Positions 32,203 through 33,587 of a DNA stretch of 33,587 nucleotides are shown here, piece after piece. Below the pieces are notes generated by a model. That model did not search any database. It had not been told where the DNA came from and worked only from the letters and a program-made list of their open reading frames with translations. A program made the translations under genes and the position numbers. Origin of the DNA: an uncultured Jannaschia sp. (GTDB lineage Bacteria > Pseudomonadota > Alphaproteobacteria > Rhodobacterales > Rhodobacteraceae); NCBI GenBank assembly GCA_947494145.1, contig CANLTZ010000026.1:1-33587 (forward strand). The letters run 5' to 3'. Positions within the stretch are counted from its first letter, which is position 1. Every line of letters begins with the position of its first letter.

Positions 32203-32682
32203 ATGACCCTTCATACCACCAAGAATACGCTGCCCTCGAACAGCCGGCAGGCCGCCATCGACCTTCTGCAGGCGCGCCTGGCCACTGCGATCGACCTCAA
32301 GCAGAGCGTCAAGCAGGCCCATTGGACCGTCAAAGGCGCCAATTTCATCGCGCTGCACGAGCTCTTCGACCGCGTGCATACCGATATGGACGGCCATGTG
32401 GACGACATCGCCGAGCGTCTGGTCGCGCTGGGCGGGCAGGCGCGAGGAACCGTACAAACGGCCGCCCAGGCCTCGACACTGCCGCCTTATCCTGAGGACA
32501 TCTCAGACGCGCAGGATCATGTCGGCACGCTGTCCTCCGCGCTCGCAACCTTCGGCGAGGAGGTCCGGAGCGCCATCGGATCGGCAAGCGAGATCGGCGA
32601 TGAGGGGACCGCCGATCTGTTCACCGGCATGTCGCGGGACCTCGACAAAGTGCTATGGATGGTCGAGGCCCATAGGACCTGA
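32203..32682 (+). CDS. dps: Dps family DNA-protecting ferritin, canonical
   Basis: This 159-aa protein has AAAGGACG before the ATG. All five ferroxidase ligands are present: His40 (KQAHWTVKG), His52 and Asp56 (IALHELFD), and Asp67 and Glu71 (VDDIAERLVALGG). Dps dodecamers oxidise and store iron using peroxide and coat DNA in stress. Position in the operon with GST and the isochorismatase-like hydrolase supports an oxidative-stress role. The contrast with the degenerate Dps-like protein at 28322 in the same regulon is notable. The LtrA gene follows within seven bases in the same frame. Confidence 0.95.
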   Translation: MTLHTTKNTLPSNSRQAAIDLLQARLATAIDLKQSVKQAHWTVKGANFIALHELFDRVHTDMDGHVDDIAERLVALGGQARGTVQTAAQASTLPPYPEDISDAQDHVGTLSSALATFGEEVRSAIGSASEIGDEGTADLFTGMSRDLDKVLWMVEAHRT

Positions 32683-32688
32683 CTGTAT

Positions 32689-33587
32689 GTGACTGTTCGG
32701 CCTGACACTCAATCTGACACGGGAAGCGAGCCGCGCAAGGCGACCTGGTTCGAGCTCTACTTCGATCTCGCCTTCGTCCTCGCGGTCGCCGCGCTCACCC
32801 ACCGCCACGTTTCGGACTACACGATCTCAGGTGCTGCGGCTTTCGCTCTCCAGTTTCTCGTCATCTGGAGCCTCTGGGTGGGCCATACCTTCTGGGCCAG
32901 TCGCTACGATGAGGATAGGCCGGACCAGCACATCTTCGGCTTTGCAAAGATCCTCGCCATCATTGCGATCGCCTATGGCTCCACGGGCGCCGAATACGGC
33001 GATCTGTGGTTTGCCTGCGGCGTCGGCGCCTTCAAGTTGCTTTTGGCAGCCGCCTATCTGCGCTATGCTTTCCATCAACGACAGCTGCGGGGCGCGCGCC
33101 TCCCTGCACTCGTCTTCTGCCTCCAAGGGATGGCGTGGATCGCGACGGCCTTCCTCCCAGACACGCTTCGCGCAACAGCATGGGTCGTCTTGCTTTTGGC
33201 AGAACTCCTAAGCCCGCTTCTGCTGACCCGCGCAGGCGACGACACTCTTCCCCATCCGGAGCACATGCCGGAGCGGTTCGGCCTCTTCACCATCATCCTT
33301 CTCGGCGAGGCCGTCGCCTCAGCATTGCATGGCCTGTCTCACGACGAAGCCATCACCCGCGAGGCGCTGATCGTCTCGCTCAACGGCGCAGCGCTCAGCT
33401 TCCTGTTTTGGGTTGGGTATTTTCACCGTGCGCGTAGCGCGGCCGCACGACGCGCCGAACAGGTCTGGACGATGCAATCCGTCCGAAGATGGGTCTACGC
33501 GCATATGCCCCTCTATCTGGGCATCGCCGGCTTCAGTGCGGGCACAGTCGCGCTCGCTGGCCATGGTCATCTTGGCCTTGAGATCGC
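32689..33587 (+). CDS. Low temperature requirement protein A (LtrA) family membrane protein, partial
   Basis: The frame opens right after the Dps stop; the first likely start is the GTG at 32689. It runs off the window, so 299 codons are visible and the 3' end is missing. The beginning RKATWFELYFDLAFVLAVAA is the LtrA hallmark. Repeated membrane helices follow (ISGAAAFALQFLVIWSLWVG, ILAIIAIAYGSTG, RFGLFTIILLGEAVASALHG, GAALSFLFWVGYFH). The GERFGLF/LLGEAV-type region is typical of the family, whose molecular activity is not known. It is the last visible gene of the isochorismatase-GST-dps unit. Confidence 0.88.
   Translation, partial: MTVRPDTQSDTGSEPRKATWFELYFDLAFVLAVAALTHRHVSDYTISGAAAFALQFLVIWSLWVGHTFWASRYDEDRPDQHIFGFAKILAIIAIAYGSTGAEYGDLWFACGVGAFKLLLAAAYLRYAFHQRQLRGARLPALVFCLQGMAWIATAFLPDTLRATAWVVLLLAELLSPLLLTRAGDDTLPHPEHMPERFGLFTIILLGEAVASALHGLSHDEAITREALIVSLNGAALSFLFWVGYFHRARSAAARRAEQVWTMQSVRRWVYAHMPLYLGIAGFSAGTVALAGHGHLGLEI

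Noticed and set aside
32203-33587. Dps-LtrA fusion by stop readthrough, since both are in the same frame
   Set aside because: A normal TGA at 32680-32682 separates them and a GTG start follows seven bases later; nothing suggests recoding.

Overview
The window is GC-rich alphaproteobacterial DNA. The class is inferred from codon use, the gene families and the type of trb cluster (with the alternative trbK and a DUF2274 gene); I cannot name a genus. It looks like the cargo-bearing flank of an integrative conjugative element or conjugative plasmid. It contains a type IV secretion (mating-pair formation) operon, metabolic and stress cargo, two IS footprints and several decayed genes.

Region 1 (1-5925, + strand) is the 3' half of a trb operon: trbE (3' end only), trbJ, a trbK-like exclusion gene, trbL, trbF, trbG, trbI and a DUF2274 gene. 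Four consecutive ATGA stop/start overlaps run from trbL to DUF2274. Region 2 (about 5896-6800, - strand) is a LysR regulator that sits against the trb operon and is broken by two frameshifts and a stop.

Region 3 (6957-10731) holds a divergent EamA exporter/LysR pair, a secreted SnoaL-like protein and a Tat-exported aldo/keto reductase. Region 4 (11089-19801, - strand) reads, in transcription order: AraC regulator, SDR, a possible small ORF, paoA, paoB, paoC (periplasmic molybdenum aldehyde oxidoreductase), a cytoplasmic aldo/keto reductase, an alpha/beta hydrolase and a DUF2490 outer-membrane protein. Region 5 (19878-22350) is insertion-scarred: a complete 932-bp IS5-family element with a TTA target duplication lies between two divergent AraC genes, and an IS3-family 3' remnant truncates an MFS transporter gene.

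Region 6 (22446-33587) looks like one regulon. A - strand operon encodes an aldehyde dehydrogenase, an iron-type alcohol dehydrogenase, an Old Yellow Enzyme and a zinc-free quinone-oxidoreductase-like protein, followed by a small secreted protein. A Dps-like protein, two tandem AraC regulators with almost identical C-terminal DNA-binding regions, and a + strand operon (YcaC-like isochorismatase, GST, canonical Dps, LtrA) complete it. Five copies of one operator-like sequence, GAAATNCNGAATC-N(9-11)-TCCAGAANA, lie upstream of these transcription units, all in the same orientation relative to the gene they precede. I did not see the motif elsewhere in the window. The simplest reading is a mobile detoxification module for aldehydes, enones/quinones and oxidative stress, controlled by the tandem AraC pair. 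The molecular signal is not visible from sequence.
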